From: an uncultured Actinomycetes bacterium
Lineage (GTDB): Bacteria > Actinomycetota > Acidimicrobiia > Acidimicrobiales > Microtrichaceae
DNA: 61,224 nucleotides
Direction of reading: 5' to 3'
NCBI GenBank assembly: GCA_903925745.1
Contig: CAIYGQ010000026.1
Location: 1-61,224, forward strand
The notes below the pieces were generated by a model that was given only the letters and a program-made list of their open reading frames with translations, was not told the DNA's origin and made no database searches. The translations under genes and the position numbers were made by a program. Shown in pieces: positions 17,636-26,786 of the stretch (its first letter is position 1; every line of letters begins with the position of its first letter).

Positions 17636-18857
17636 GGTGGGCTCCTTCACTCGGTTCCTGACGGGGCGGTTCGGTGGTGGGTTCGCGGGGCAGGCCCAGG
17701 ACGCGTTCGCCGATGATGTTTCGGACGACCTCGCTCGTGCCACCGGCGATCGTCAGGGAGCGCGACGAGAGCTGGTCCCAGGCCCAGCGTCCCTCGAGCG
17801 AGTCCATGCCCAGCATTCGGGCCGCGCCGGCGAGGGACTGGTCCGTGGAGGACCACGCGAGCTTGATGACGCTGCCCTCGGGTCCGGGCATCCGGCCCGC
17901 CATCATCGCCCCGAGCGTCCGTTTGGCCAGCAGTTCCACGAGTCGGACCTCCACGTAGCGACGGGCGAGCTCCTGGCGGTTGGTCGGATCGTCAGCGGGT
18001 CGGTGCCCCCACTCGTCGGTGCGCGTGGCCGCGGCGAGCAGGTCGTCGAGCTTGCGGCGGAGGTGCAGGTAGAGCACCGCGACGCCCGCCCGTTCGTTGT
18101 TGAGCGTCCGGGTGGCGACGCTCCATCCGTCGTGGAGCTCGCCGAGCATCGCGCTCCGGGGGATCCGCACCCCGTCCAGGAACACCTCGGCGAAGCCGGC
18201 ATCACCGGCCATCGTCCGGATCGGCCGGACCTCGATCCCGGGGGTCCGCATGTCCACGAGCAGGCACGTGATGCCCTTGCGCTTGGGGGCGTCCGGGTCG
18301 CTCCGGACGTACAGCTGGCAGAAGTCGGCCAGGTCGCCGTTCGAGTTCCACGTCTTCTGCCCGGTGACGACGAAGTCCTCGCCGTCGAGCTCGGCCCGGC
18401 AGCGCAGGGACGCCAGGTCCGAGCCCGCCTCGGGCTCGGACATCCCCTGGCTCCAGATGTCGTCGCCCCGCAGCATCGGGCGGATGAAGCGCTCCTGTTG
18501 CTCCTCGGTGCCGTGGCTCATGATGGCTGGGGCGATGTTGGAGACGCCGATCGCATTGAACGGTCCGGGTGCCCCGGCGGCGGCCATCTCCTCGTGGTAG
18601 GCGAGCTGCGTCGCCAGGTCCGCATCGCGCCCACCGAAGCGCCCCGGCCAACTGGGCGCCGCCCAGCCGGCATCGAAGAGCGTCGCGTTCCATGCCCGGT
18701 GTGCTGCGATCCCGTCCTCGGTTCCCCGCCGGGCGATCCGGGACCGGAGGTCGTCGCTGAACTCGTCCGCCAGCCAGGTCCGCAGCTCCTCCCGGAAGGC
18801 TTCCGGATCCGCGACCGGGGACGGGTCGGTCGCGGTGCCGTCGGTCGTGAGACTCAC
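17628..18857 (-). CDS. Acyl-CoA dehydrogenase family protein (FadE-like)
   Basis: 409 residues. FAD-dependent acyl-CoA dehydrogenase fold: helical N-terminus, QGMSEPEAGSDLASL, VVTGQKTWNS and the C-terminal IAGGTSEVVRNIIGERVLGLPRE. Catalyses alpha,beta-desaturation of an acyl-CoA. It is encoded with two other FadE-like proteins, and actinobacterial sterol-type FadEs often form mixed alpha2beta2 tetramers from such adjacent pairs. Start GTG overlaps the previous stop by four bases. Confidence 0.92.
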   Translation of the reverse strand: MSLTTDGTATDPSPVADPEAFREELRTWLADEFSDDLRSRIARRGTEDGIAAHRAWNATLFDAGWAAPSWPGRFGGRDADLATQLAYHEEMAAAGAPGPFNAIGVSNIAPAIMSHGTEEQQERFIRPMLRGDDIWSQGMSEPEAGSDLASLRCRAELDGEDFVVTGQKTWNSNGDLADFCQLYVRSDPDAPKRKGITCLLVDMRTPGIEVRPIRTMAGDAGFAEVFLDGVRIPRSAMLGELHDGWSVATRTLNNERAGVAVLYLHLRRKLDDLLAAATRTDEWGHRPADDPTNRQELARRYVEVRLVELLAKRTLGAMMAGRMPGPEGSVIKLAWSSTDQSLAGAARMLGMDSLEGRWAWDQLSSRSLTIAGGTSEVVRNIIGERVLGLPREPTTEPPRQEPSEGAHRG

Positions 18858-20119
18858 CGGGACGACCCTCCCCGACGGACCTCCCGGTAGGGGACCTCAC
18901 GGTCGGCGGCGTACTCCCGGGGCATCCCGAGCAGCCGCTCGCTGATGATGTTCCGCTGGATCTCGTTGGATCCGCCACCGAGCGACACGCCCTGGCGGGA
19001 CAGGCTCGCCGTCCCGGCCAGTGCTCCCGGTCCCGGTTCCCCCGGGGGCCAGGCGACGACCGCACCGCCCGCCAGCTCCAGGGCGATCTCGCTGCGTCGC
19101 ATGACGTTGGTGGCACCGAACAGCTTGATCAGTGATCCTGCCGGTGCCGGCATGGCGCCGGTGGCCATCCCCTGGGTGATCCGCCTGATGAGCTGGCCGG
19201 CGACCATCTGGCGGACGTGGGCCTCGGCGACCAGCTGTCGCGCGTGGGCGTCGTGGGCCCGGCCCGACCCTCGGGCCAGGTCGGCGATCATCGTGTCGGC
19301 GCCACCGCCGTCGTGGCCGATGCTGGCGCCGCTGGTGTAGGGCGAGCCACCCCCGACCGCCAGTCGTTCGTGGACGAGCAGCTTCGACGCCACCGTCCAG
19401 CCGTCGTCGACCTCGCCGACGACCGCGTCGGCCGGGACGTGGACGTCGTCGAAGAACTCCTGGCAGAACTCGAGCGTGCCGTCGACCTGTCGGATCTGCT
19501 CGACCGTCACGCCGGGCTGGTGGATCTCCAGGATGAACATGGTGAGCCCGCGGTGCTTCGGCACGTCCCAGTTCGTCCGGGCCAGGCACATCGCCCAGTC
19601 GCTCGCGTACGCGGCCGAACTCCAGATCTTGGATCCGTTGAGCACGAAGACGTCGCCGTCCCGGTCGGCCCGGGTCAGACAGCCCGCCAGGTCGGATCCG
19701 CCACTCGGCTCCGACAGGAACTGGACCCAGAGCTCGTCGCCCCGCAGGATCGCAGGCAGGTGCCGGAGCTTCTGTTCGTGGGTCCCGAACTCGAGGAGCG
19801 TGGCGGCGAGGATGCCCAGGGTCGGGACGTTGAGCGAGAACGGCATGTCGTAGGGGGCCGACTCGGCGGTGAACGCCCGTTGGTGCTCGTTGGTGAGGCC
19901 GAGCCCGCCGTACTCGCGCGGGAAGCAGATGCCGGCGAACCCGCCGGACCAGAGCGTCCGCTGCAGGTCGCGCTCACGCTCGCGCCGCTCGTCGCTCCGG
20001 TCGTTCCAGCCGTCACCGAGGGGCGGCATGTTCGCCGCGAGCCAGGTCCGCGCCCGGGCGCGGAACTCCTCGACGGGTTCGAGGTCGTCGCCCGTGGTGT
20101 CGGTCGTGGTGTCGCTCAC
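18854..20119 (-). CDS. Acyl-CoA dehydrogenase family protein (FadE-like)
   Basis: 421 residues. FLSEPSGGSDLAG, FVLNGSKIWSSAAYASDW and SLGGGSNEIQRNIISERLLGMPRE give a clear family match. The central region has a Gly-rich insert (GGGSPYTSGASIGHDGGGADTM), as in several FadE paralogues. GTG 20119 overlaps the stop of the neighbouring acyl-CoA dehydrogenase by four bases; the longer open frame upstream is not coding-like. Likely partner of the proteins encoded on either side. Confidence 0.92.
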   Translation of the reverse strand: MSDTTTDTTGDDLEPVEEFRARARTWLAANMPPLGDGWNDRSDERRERERDLQRTLWSGGFAGICFPREYGGLGLTNEHQRAFTAESAPYDMPFSLNVPTLGILAATLLEFGTHEQKLRHLPAILRGDELWVQFLSEPSGGSDLAGCLTRADRDGDVFVLNGSKIWSSAAYASDWAMCLARTNWDVPKHRGLTMFILEIHQPGVTVEQIRQVDGTLEFCQEFFDDVHVPADAVVGEVDDGWTVASKLLVHERLAVGGGSPYTSGASIGHDGGGADTMIADLARGSGRAHDAHARQLVAEAHVRQMVAGQLIRRITQGMATGAMPAPAGSLIKLFGATNVMRRSEIALELAGGAVVAWPPGEPGPGALAGTASLSRQGVSLGGGSNEIQRNIISERLLGMPREYAADREVPYREVRRGGSSR

Positions 20120-21222
20120 GCACTGGCTCCCAGCAGTCGGGCGGCGATCCGTTCGGCGTGTTCCTCGGGGGTGCCGTACGAGGCCCGGTCCACCGTGACG
20201 CGCCGCAGGTACAGGTGCAGGTCGTGCTCCCAGGTCACCCCGATCCCGCCGTGCAGCTGGATGCAGTCCTGGACGAGCTCCGTGGCGTGCGGCCCGATCC
20301 AGACCTTGGCGGCATCCACGACGTCGGCGGCGTCGGCGCGACCCTCGGCGACGGCGCGTGTGGCGGCACCCGAGATCGCGTGGCAGGCCTCCAGCCACAT
20401 CTTGTCGTCGGCCAGGCGGTGCTTGAGCGCCTGGTAGGACGACAGCGGCCGCCCGAAGGAGAAGCGGTCGCCCAGGTACTCGAGCGTCATCTCGAAGACC
20501 CGGTCCAGCGCACCGACCATCTCGGCGCACTGCAGCACGCAGGCCACCTGCTCCTGGTGCTCGACGGCCGGCTCGGCGCCGCTGTGGGGCCCGATCCGGT
20601 CGGCGTCCGTGACCACCACGTCCGTCAGGTCGACCGCGGCGTGTCGTCGCACCAGGTCCAGTCCGTCGAGGGGCGTGACCCGGAGTCCGTCCGCGTCGGA
20701 GGGGACCAGGTACTGGGTCGACGCGCCCTCGAGTCGCGCCGTGACCAGCAGGTGGTCCGCCCGGGCGCCCGCCTCGACGGGGCTGCACGTGCCCCGGAGC
20801 AGCACCCGGTCACCGTCGCGGTGCGCGTCGACCGGCGTCGGGCCGCACCACGCCGCCACCCGGCTACCGTCCAGCAGCCCGCCCAGCACCGCCTCCTGCT
20901 GCGTCGGCGACCCGTGGAGCGCGACGGCCTCGGCGACGACGTTGACCGGCACCAGGGGGCCGGGTGCGACCACCCGTCCCATCTCCTCGGCGACCAGCGC
21001 GAGGTCGGAGAGTCCGTGCTCCGAGAACGACCCGCCGCCGAGCTCCTCGGGGACCAGCAGCGAGGTCCACCCGAGCTGTGCGGCCTGTGACCAGACCGCC
21101 GGGTCGTAGCCCGCAGGGTCGTGCTCGAGGGCCCGGACCGCCACGGTCGAGCACTCCGCCGCCAGGAAGCGCCGGGTGGTCGCCACGAACTCCTGTTGTT
21201 CCTCGCTGAGCTCCAGCTCCAC
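20116..21222 (-). CDS. Acyl-CoA dehydrogenase family protein (FadE-like)
   Basis: 368 residues. First gene of the leftward operon. Contains RFSFGRPLSSYQALKHRLAD and DCIQLHGGIGVTWEHDLHLYLRR, the subgroup in which the catalytic Glu lies in the TWEHD segment. This type normally pairs with the GGTSE-type FadEs encoded just downstream. Start GTG 21222 follows GGAGGGCCG. The shared operator copy c lies about 85 bases upstream and may control this gene as well as the divergent one. Confidence 0.9.
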   Translation of the reverse strand: MELELSEEQQEFVATTRRFLAAECSTVAVRALEHDPAGYDPAVWSQAAQLGWTSLLVPEELGGGSFSEHGLSDLALVAEEMGRVVAPGPLVPVNVVAEAVALHGSPTQQEAVLGGLLDGSRVAAWCGPTPVDAHRDGDRVLLRGTCSPVEAGARADHLLVTARLEGASTQYLVPSDADGLRVTPLDGLDLVRRHAAVDLTDVVVTDADRIGPHSGAEPAVEHQEQVACVLQCAEMVGALDRVFEMTLEYLGDRFSFGRPLSSYQALKHRLADDKMWLEACHAISGAATRAVAEGRADAADVVDAAKVWIGPHATELVQDCIQLHGGIGVTWEHDLHLYLRRVTVDRASYGTPEEHAERIAARLLGASA

Positions 21223-21295
21223 CGGCCCTCCGTCCCGTGCGACTCGGTTCCTGCGGCTCGGGCGACCGGCGCTTCCGCCGTCCGCGGCAGGAGTG

Positions 21296-21319
21296 TATGG
21301 TGATCTAACAGCGATGTCA
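21296..21319 (+). promoter_or_regulatory. Promoter with shared operator (copy c)
   Basis: TATGGT (21296-21301) is a good -10. The operator TAAC-agcgat-GTCA (21306-21319) covers the expected transcription start. It lies in the 176-base region between divergent acyl-CoA dehydrogenase and amidohydrolase genes. Confidence 0.68.
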
Positions 21320-21398
21320 CTTCCGGGCCGGGGCGGTGCGCCGGGGTCCGGACGTCGTCACCGGACACTTCCAGCCGATCCACACCCAGGGGGCCGTC

Positions 21399-22592
21399 AT
21401 GCCGTCTCGCCAACTCGACTTCCCGGTCTTCGATGCGGACAACCACATGTACGAGACCAAGGACGCGCTCACGCGCCACCTGCCCGAGGAGTACGCCGGG
21501 CTCATCCAGTACGTCGAGGTGAACGGCCGCACGAAGATCGCGGTGCGGGGCAAGATCAGCGACTACATCCCGAACCCGACCTTCGAGAAGGTCGCAGCAC
21601 CGGGCGCCCAGGAGGAGTACTACAAGCTCGGCAACCCCGAGGGGAAGAGCCGGCGGGAGATCATGGGCCGGGCCATCGAGGCCCCGCCGGCCTTCCGGTC
21701 GCCGGAGCCGCGACTCGCGCTGATGGACGAGCAGGGCATCGACCGGGCGGTCATGTGGCCGACGCTGGCGAGCCTGGTGGAGGAGCGGCTCCGCGACGAC
21801 CCGGATGCGATCCACGCGGTCGTGCACGCGCTCAACCAGTGGATGCACGACGAGTGGACCTTCGACTACGAGGGCCGCATCTTCGCCACCCCCGTGATCA
21901 CGCTCCCGATCCTGGAGCGGGCGATCGAGGAGCTCGAGTGGGTCCTGGAGCGCGGGGCGCGGTTCATCCTGATCCGACCGGCTCCGGTCCCGGGCTGGAA
22001 GGGGCCCCGTTCCTTCGCCCTGCCGGAGTTCGACCCGTTCTGGAAGCTGGTCGAGGAGTCCGGGGTGGTCGTCGGGATGCACGCCTCGGACAGTGGCTAC
22101 ACCCGCTACCTGAACGAGTGGGAGGGCATCCGCGACGGCGAGTTCTTCCCCTTCCGGGCGCCCTCGGGCTTCTCGGTGATCATCGGTGGGCAACACCGGG
22201 AGATCACCGACACGGTCGCATCGGCGATCGGCCACGGCCTGTGCACGCGGTTCCCCCGACTCAAGATCATGCCGGTGGAGAACGGTTCCGGCTGGGTGCG
22301 TCCGCTGGTCACCGACATGCAGAACGCGTACGCGTTCAACCCGCACATCTTCGACGAGGACCCGGTCGTCGCGCTCAAGCGCAACATCTGGGTGCACCCG
22401 TTCCACGAGGACGACACCAAGGGCCTCATCGACATCATCGGGGTCGACAACGTCGTGTTCGGCTCGGACTACCCCCACCCCGAGGGCATGGCGGATCCGA
22501 TCTCGTTCGTCGACGAGCTCGACGGCCTCCCGCAGGACGCGGTGGCGAAGGTGATGGGCGGCAACCTCGGGCGTCTCGTCGACGCCGCCTGA
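21399..22592 (+). CDS. Amidohydrolase_2 family metal-dependent hydrolase
   Basis: 397 residues. TIM-barrel protein starting FPVFDADNHMYE, in which the usual HxH is replaced by a D-x-D-N-H arrangement common in this subgroup. It ends with NVVFGSDYPHPEGMADP (conserved Asp). VVVGMHASD and a Glu-containing MPVENGSGW segment lie between. Relatives include ACMSD-type decarboxylases and hydrolases. ATG 21399 has AGGGGG five bases upstream, which rules against the in-frame GTG at 21336. Pairs with the acyl-CoA dehydrogenase that follows after 28 bases. Confidence 0.85.
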   Translation: MPSRQLDFPVFDADNHMYETKDALTRHLPEEYAGLIQYVEVNGRTKIAVRGKISDYIPNPTFEKVAAPGAQEEYYKLGNPEGKSRREIMGRAIEAPPAFRSPEPRLALMDEQGIDRAVMWPTLASLVEERLRDDPDAIHAVVHALNQWMHDEWTFDYEGRIFATPVITLPILERAIEELEWVLERGARFILIRPAPVPGWKGPRSFALPEFDPFWKLVEESGVVVGMHASDSGYTRYLNEWEGIRDGEFFPFRAPSGFSVIIGGQHREITDTVASAIGHGLCTRFPRLKIMPVENGSGWVRPLVTDMQNAYAFNPHIFDEDPVVALKRNIWVHPFHEDDTKGLIDIIGVDNVVFGSDYPHPEGMADPISFVDELDGLPQDAVAKVMGGNLGRLVDAA

Positions 22593-22620
22593 CCGTCCCG
22601 TCCGGCCCCCGTTCGACACC

Positions 22621-24012
22621 GTGTGGGACTTCTCGACCGAGCCGGAGTTCCAGGAACAACTCGACTGGATGGACGCCTTCGTCCGTGAGCAGGTCGAACC
22701 GCTCGACGTGCTCTTCGGCGGCCTCACCTTCCAGTCGGTCGACGAGCCGCTCCGCAGCCTGATCGACGGGCTCAAGGCCCAGGTCCGCGCCCGGGGTCTG
22801 TGGGCCTGCCACCTGGGACCCGAACTGGGCGGGCAGGGCTTCGGCCAGTTGCGGCTGGCCCTGATGAACGAGGTCCTGGGCCGGTCGAGCTGGGCGCCGA
22901 TCGTGTTCGGCTCTGCCGCCCCCGACACCGGCAACGCCGAGATCATCGCCCACTACGGCACCCCCGAGCAGAAGGACCGCTGGCTCCGTCCGCTGCTCGA
23001 GGGAGAGGTCTTCTCGTGCTACTCGATGACCGAGCCGCACGGCGGATCCGACCCGACCATGATCCGCACCCGTGCGGTGCGCGACGGCGACGAGTGGGTG
23101 ATCACCGGGGAGAAGTTCTTCTCGTCGAACCTCCGCTCGTCCTCGTTCGTGATCGTCATGGCCGTGACGGATCCGGATGTCTCGCCCTACCGGGGGATGT
23201 CGATGTTCCTGGTCCCGAGCGACACGCCCGGCATCGAGGTGCTCGCCAACATCGGGCTCGGCGACGAGCCGTGGGGCGAGGGCATGCACGCACACGTCCG
23301 CTACGACGGGGTCCGGGTCCCGGCCGAGAACCTCCTGGGCGGCGAGGGCCAGGCCTTCGTCGTCGCCCAGACCCGACTGGGTGGTGGCCGCATCCACCAC
23401 GCCATGCGCTCGGTCGCCATGGCCCGACGCCACCTGGACGCCATGTGTGAACGGGCGCTGTCCCGGGAGACCAAGGGCGAGTCGCTCGCCCGGAAGCAGC
23501 TCGTCCAGGCCGCCGTCGCCGACAGCTGGATCCAGCTCCAGTCCTTCCGCCTGATGGTGCTCCACACGGCGTGGCTGATCGACCAGAGCTCGACCGCCGA
23601 GGCCAGGCGCCAGATCGCGGCCTGCAAGGTGCTCGCCGCCGAGGTGCTCGCTGACATCGTCCGGCGCGCCCAGCACCTGCACGGTGCGCTGGGGGTGTCC
23701 AACCTGATGCGCTTCCCGAGCGACCTCGCCGCCGTCATGGGTGTCGTCGACGGCCCGACCGAGGTGCACCGCGTCACGGTCGCCCGGTCGGTCCTGGCCG
23801 ACCACGGGTCGGCGCCGGACGCGTGGCCGACGGAGTTCGTCCCGAGGCGCGTGGTCAGGGCACGACGGCGCTTCGACGAGATGGTGGACGCCCTCGGCCC
23901 GTCCCCGGCGCAGCGACAGGGGTTCGACGACCTGGTGCAGGCCTCCGCCGGCGACGACACCACGGTCGCCCAGATGCAGGCCTACCTGGACGCCACGACC
24001 GGGAACCTCTGA
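22621..24012 (+). CDS. Acyl-CoA dehydrogenase family protein, long form
   Basis: 463 residues. YSMTEPHGGSDPTMIRTRAV, WVITGEKFFSSN, RLGGGRIHHAMRSVAMARR and LHGALGVSNLMRFPSDLAAVMGVVDGPTEVHR mark the ACAD10/11-related FadE subgroup. In that subgroup the enzyme is often found with an aminoglycoside-phosphotransferase-like protein, and such a gene (24013-25026) is convergent here. A C-terminal extension of about 60 residues follows the catalytic core. GTG 22621 is 28 bases after the amidohydrolase stop. Confidence 0.9.
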   Translation: MWDFSTEPEFQEQLDWMDAFVREQVEPLDVLFGGLTFQSVDEPLRSLIDGLKAQVRARGLWACHLGPELGGQGFGQLRLALMNEVLGRSSWAPIVFGSAAPDTGNAEIIAHYGTPEQKDRWLRPLLEGEVFSCYSMTEPHGGSDPTMIRTRAVRDGDEWVITGEKFFSSNLRSSSFVIVMAVTDPDVSPYRGMSMFLVPSDTPGIEVLANIGLGDEPWGEGMHAHVRYDGVRVPAENLLGGEGQAFVVAQTRLGGGRIHHAMRSVAMARRHLDAMCERALSRETKGESLARKQLVQAAVADSWIQLQSFRLMVLHTAWLIDQSSTAEARRQIAACKVLAAEVLADIVRRAQHLHGALGVSNLMRFPSDLAAVMGVVDGPTEVHRVTVARSVLADHGSAPDAWPTEFVPRRVVRARRRFDEMVDALGPSPAQRQGFDDLVQASAGDDTTVAQMQAYLDATTGNL

Positions 24013-25026
24013 TCAGCGGACCCGGTCGTGGGCATCCGCGATCAGCGCCGGCAGCATCACCGACATCCGCTCCAACGTGTCGGTGTCGCCCCGCTTCGCC
24101 AGGTGCTTGGCGATGAGCGCCATCGCCGCCGCCTCCTTGAACCGGGTGAGTGCGTGGAACCAGCCCAGATCCTCGACCGGGGCGCCGACGGCCTCCTCGT
24201 AGGCGGCCAGGAGCTCGACGTCGCTCGGCATCCCCGAGTCGACGCCCTCGGACACGACGGGGTGTCCCGCCTCGTCGGTGAAGAACAGGAACCAGCTCAG
24301 GTCCAGTCGGGGGTCGGAGCGGGTCCAGATCTCCCAGTCGATGACTGCGCCGATGTCGCCTCCGGTGCACAACATGTTGCCGAGTCGGTAGTCGCCGTGG
24401 ACGACCACGGCCGGTCGTGCCGGCGGTGCCGAGGCGCGCAGTGCGTCGGCACAGCCTCGGAACCCGACACGTACCGAGTCGGGGACCGTCTCGAAGGTCC
24501 GCGTCCAGCGGTCGACCTCGCCCGTCGGCGTCACGACCTCCTCGTCGGCGAGCCCGATGGTGGCCGGATCCAGACGGTGGAGGGCCGCGAGCATGCGGAC
24601 CGCGGCGAGGGCCCGGGAGCGGGTCGGACCCTCGGGGAGCCGGTCCCGGGAGGACGCCTCGAGCAGGGGTTCCAGGCACTCACCGGCGACCCGGGCGGTC
24701 GCGAAGAACGGGGGCGTCCCCGGCGGATCGCCCGGATCGCTGAACAGCAGGGGTGGCACGGCCACACCGGGCCGGCCTCCGAGCGCTCCGATCACCCGCG
24801 CCTGGCGCAGCATGTCCCGGTTGCGCACCGGGGGCAGGCCCGGCGGGGCGACCTTGAGCACGACCGTCGGGATCCCCGGGGGTCCGTCCGCCACGGCGGC
24901 GGAGAAGACGAGTCCGATGGTGCCGCCGCTCATGGGCTCCAGCGCCGCGATGGAACACCCCGGCGACCACGCCTGGGCGGCCCGGTTCGCCCGGGCCCGC
25001 ACCTCCTCGGTGTCGAGCTCGCTCAC
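24013..25026 (-). CDS. Phosphotransferase family protein (APH / ACAD10-11 N-terminal-like)
   Basis: 337 residues. Protein-kinase-like fold: catalytic loop H210-G-D212-YRLGN217 and metal motif D230-W-E232, preceded by the Lys segment VVLKVAPPG. Similar proteins are linked to acyl-CoA dehydrogenases of the ACAD10/11 type, which act on 4-hydroxyacyl-CoAs by phosphorylating the hydroxyl. The neighbouring convergent FadE fits this. GTG 25026 is chosen because the family N-terminus starts there; a longer frame upstream would run through the operator. Confidence 0.85.
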   Translation of the reverse strand: MSELDTEEVRARANRAAQAWSPGCSIAALEPMSGGTIGLVFSAAVADGPPGIPTVVLKVAPPGLPPVRNRDMLRQARVIGALGGRPGVAVPPLLFSDPGDPPGTPPFFATARVAGECLEPLLEASSRDRLPEGPTRSRALAAVRMLAALHRLDPATIGLADEEVVTPTGEVDRWTRTFETVPDSVRVGFRGCADALRASAPPARPAVVVHGDYRLGNMLCTGGDIGAVIDWEIWTRSDPRLDLSWFLFFTDEAGHPVVSEGVDSGMPSDVELLAAYEEAVGAPVEDLGWFHALTRFKEAAAMALIAKHLAKRGDTDTLERMSVMLPALIADAHDRVR

Positions 25027-25079
25027 CGCTCGACCGCCGTCACCGCGCCGGTGGCCGCCGTCGGCATCGTCCGATGGTG

Positions 25080-25106
25080 CATGATGGGAAACTAACAACT
25101 GCGTCA
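25080..25106 (+). promoter_or_regulatory. Promoter with shared operator (copy d)
   Basis: CATGAT (25080-25085) is a -10 candidate, and the operator TAAC-aactgc-GTCA (25093-25106) lies across the expected start site, in the 104-base gap between divergent phosphotransferase and ligase genes. Confidence 0.62.
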
Positions 25107-25130
25107 CCTTCCGTGTGCGACGGACGACGT

Positions 25131-26786
25131 GTGACCGACGACGAGATCGACGTGAGCCGCACCACCGACTTCCCCAGCTTCACCCCGACGAGCGCCACGC
25201 TGGTCCGACACGCCGCCGCGCAGTGGGGCGCGCACACCGCCATCGTCCTCGGTGACGACCGCCTGAGCTACCGCGAGCTCGACGAACGCTCGGCGGAGCT
25301 CGCGAAGGGCCTCCTCGTCTCGGGGGTCGGGAAGGGGACCCACGTCGGACTGCTCGCCCCGAACGGCCCGGAGTGGGTGGTCGGCTGGTTCGCGATCACC
25401 CGCATCGGTGCGGTGGCGGTGTTGCTCAACACCTACAACAAGGCGCCCGAGCTGCGGCGCACGCTGCGCCACAGCGACCAGGCGGTGCTCCTGACGGTCG
25501 ACCGCCACCTGGGCCACGACTACCTGGAGCGGCTCGAGCAGGCGGCGCCGGAGCTGGCCGGAGGGACGCACGATCACCTGCGGCTCGCGAGCCACCCCTA
25601 CCTGCGGTCCGTCTGGAACTGGGGGTCGGGCACCCGTCCGTGGGCCGGCCCGGTCGCCGACCTGGTCCGGCGCGGCGCGGAGGTCACCGACGAGCTGCTG
25701 TACGAGGTGGAGTCCGAGGTGCACCCGGCCGACCCGATGGTGCTCGTCTACTCCTCGGGGTCGACCGCGGATCCGAAGGCGGCCGTCCACGTCCAGGGTG
25801 CCGTGGTCCGACACGCCCACAACCTGAACCAGATGCGCGACCTGCAACCCGACGACGTCCTCTACACGCCGATGCCGCTGTTCTGGGTCGGCGGATTCAG
25901 CTTCACGCTCGTCGCCGCCATGCACACCGGGGCGACCCTGGTCTTCGAGGAGCAGTTCGAGCCCGGGGCCACCCTGGAGCTGATCGAACGTGAACGGGTC
26001 ACCCAGGTCCTCGGGTGGCCGCACATGGCCAAGGCGCTCGTCGACCATCCGACCTTCCCGGACCGGGACCTCTCGTCGATCCGCAACAGCAGCATGGCGG
26101 CCCTGCTGCCCCAGCACCTGCAGGCCGCCGCGGACGTGCCCAAGGCGAACTCGCTCGGCATGACCGAGACGCTCGGCCCGCACACCTTCGATCCGCGGGA
26201 GGAGCTCCCACCCGGGAAGATCGGCAGCTTCGGGCACTCGGTGCCCGGGGTCGAGCACCGCATCGTCGATCCGGTGACCGGCGAGGAGGTGCCGGCGGGT
26301 GGCGAGGGCGAGGTGTGGCTGCGGGGGTACCCGGTGATGGTGGCGCTCCACAAGCGTGAACGGTCCGACACCTTCACCGCCGATGGCTGGTACCGGACCG
26401 GGGACGCCGGGCGATTCGACGAGGACGGCCACTTCTACTTCACGGGCCGGATGGGGGACCTGATCAAGACCTCCGGCATGAACGTCACCCCGCGTGAGGT
26501 CGAGGAGGTCCTCGAGGAGATGGACGAGGTGGTGACGGCGTTCGTCGTGGGGATCGACCACCCGGACCGGGGACAGGACGTGGTCGCCGCCGTGGCGCTC
26601 CGGCCCGGGGCATCGCTCGACGGGGACACGGTGCGGGCGCGCACCAAGGAGGAGCTGGCCTCCTACAAGGTGCCGCGGCACATCGCCGTGTTCGAGACAC
26701 AGACCGACCTGCCCTGGCTCGACTCCGGCAAGCTCGACCGTCGGCGCCTGACCGCGATCCTGGAGGAGCGATTCGGTGGCCACTGA
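25131..26786 (+). CDS. AMP-dependent acyl-CoA synthetase/ligase
   Basis: 551 residues. ANL-superfamily enzyme forming acyl-CoA via acyl-AMP. The phosphate-binding loop YSSGSTADPKAAVH (from residue 207) departs from the usual SGTTGxPKG. SLGMTETLG, WYRTGDAG and the hinge are normal, and the C-terminal catalytic Lys is K534 (SGKLDRRR). GTG 25131 is used; GTG 25113 in the same frame is an alternative, since neither has a strong ribosome-binding site. Its last bases overlap the start of the P450. Confidence 0.9.
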   Translation: MTDDEIDVSRTTDFPSFTPTSATLVRHAAAQWGAHTAIVLGDDRLSYRELDERSAELAKGLLVSGVGKGTHVGLLAPNGPEWVVGWFAITRIGAVAVLLNTYNKAPELRRTLRHSDQAVLLTVDRHLGHDYLERLEQAAPELAGGTHDHLRLASHPYLRSVWNWGSGTRPWAGPVADLVRRGAEVTDELLYEVESEVHPADPMVLVYSSGSTADPKAAVHVQGAVVRHAHNLNQMRDLQPDDVLYTPMPLFWVGGFSFTLVAAMHTGATLVFEEQFEPGATLELIERERVTQVLGWPHMAKALVDHPTFPDRDLSSIRNSSMAALLPQHLQAAADVPKANSLGMTETLGPHTFDPREELPPGKIGSFGHSVPGVEHRIVDPVTGEEVPAGGEGEVWLRGYPVMVALHKRERSDTFTADGWYRTGDAGRFDEDGHFYFTGRMGDLIKTSGMNVTPREVEEVLEEMDEVVTAFVVGIDHPDRGQDVVAAVALRPGASLDGDTVRARTKEELASYKVPRHIAVFETQTDLPWLDSGKLDRRRLTAILEERFGGH

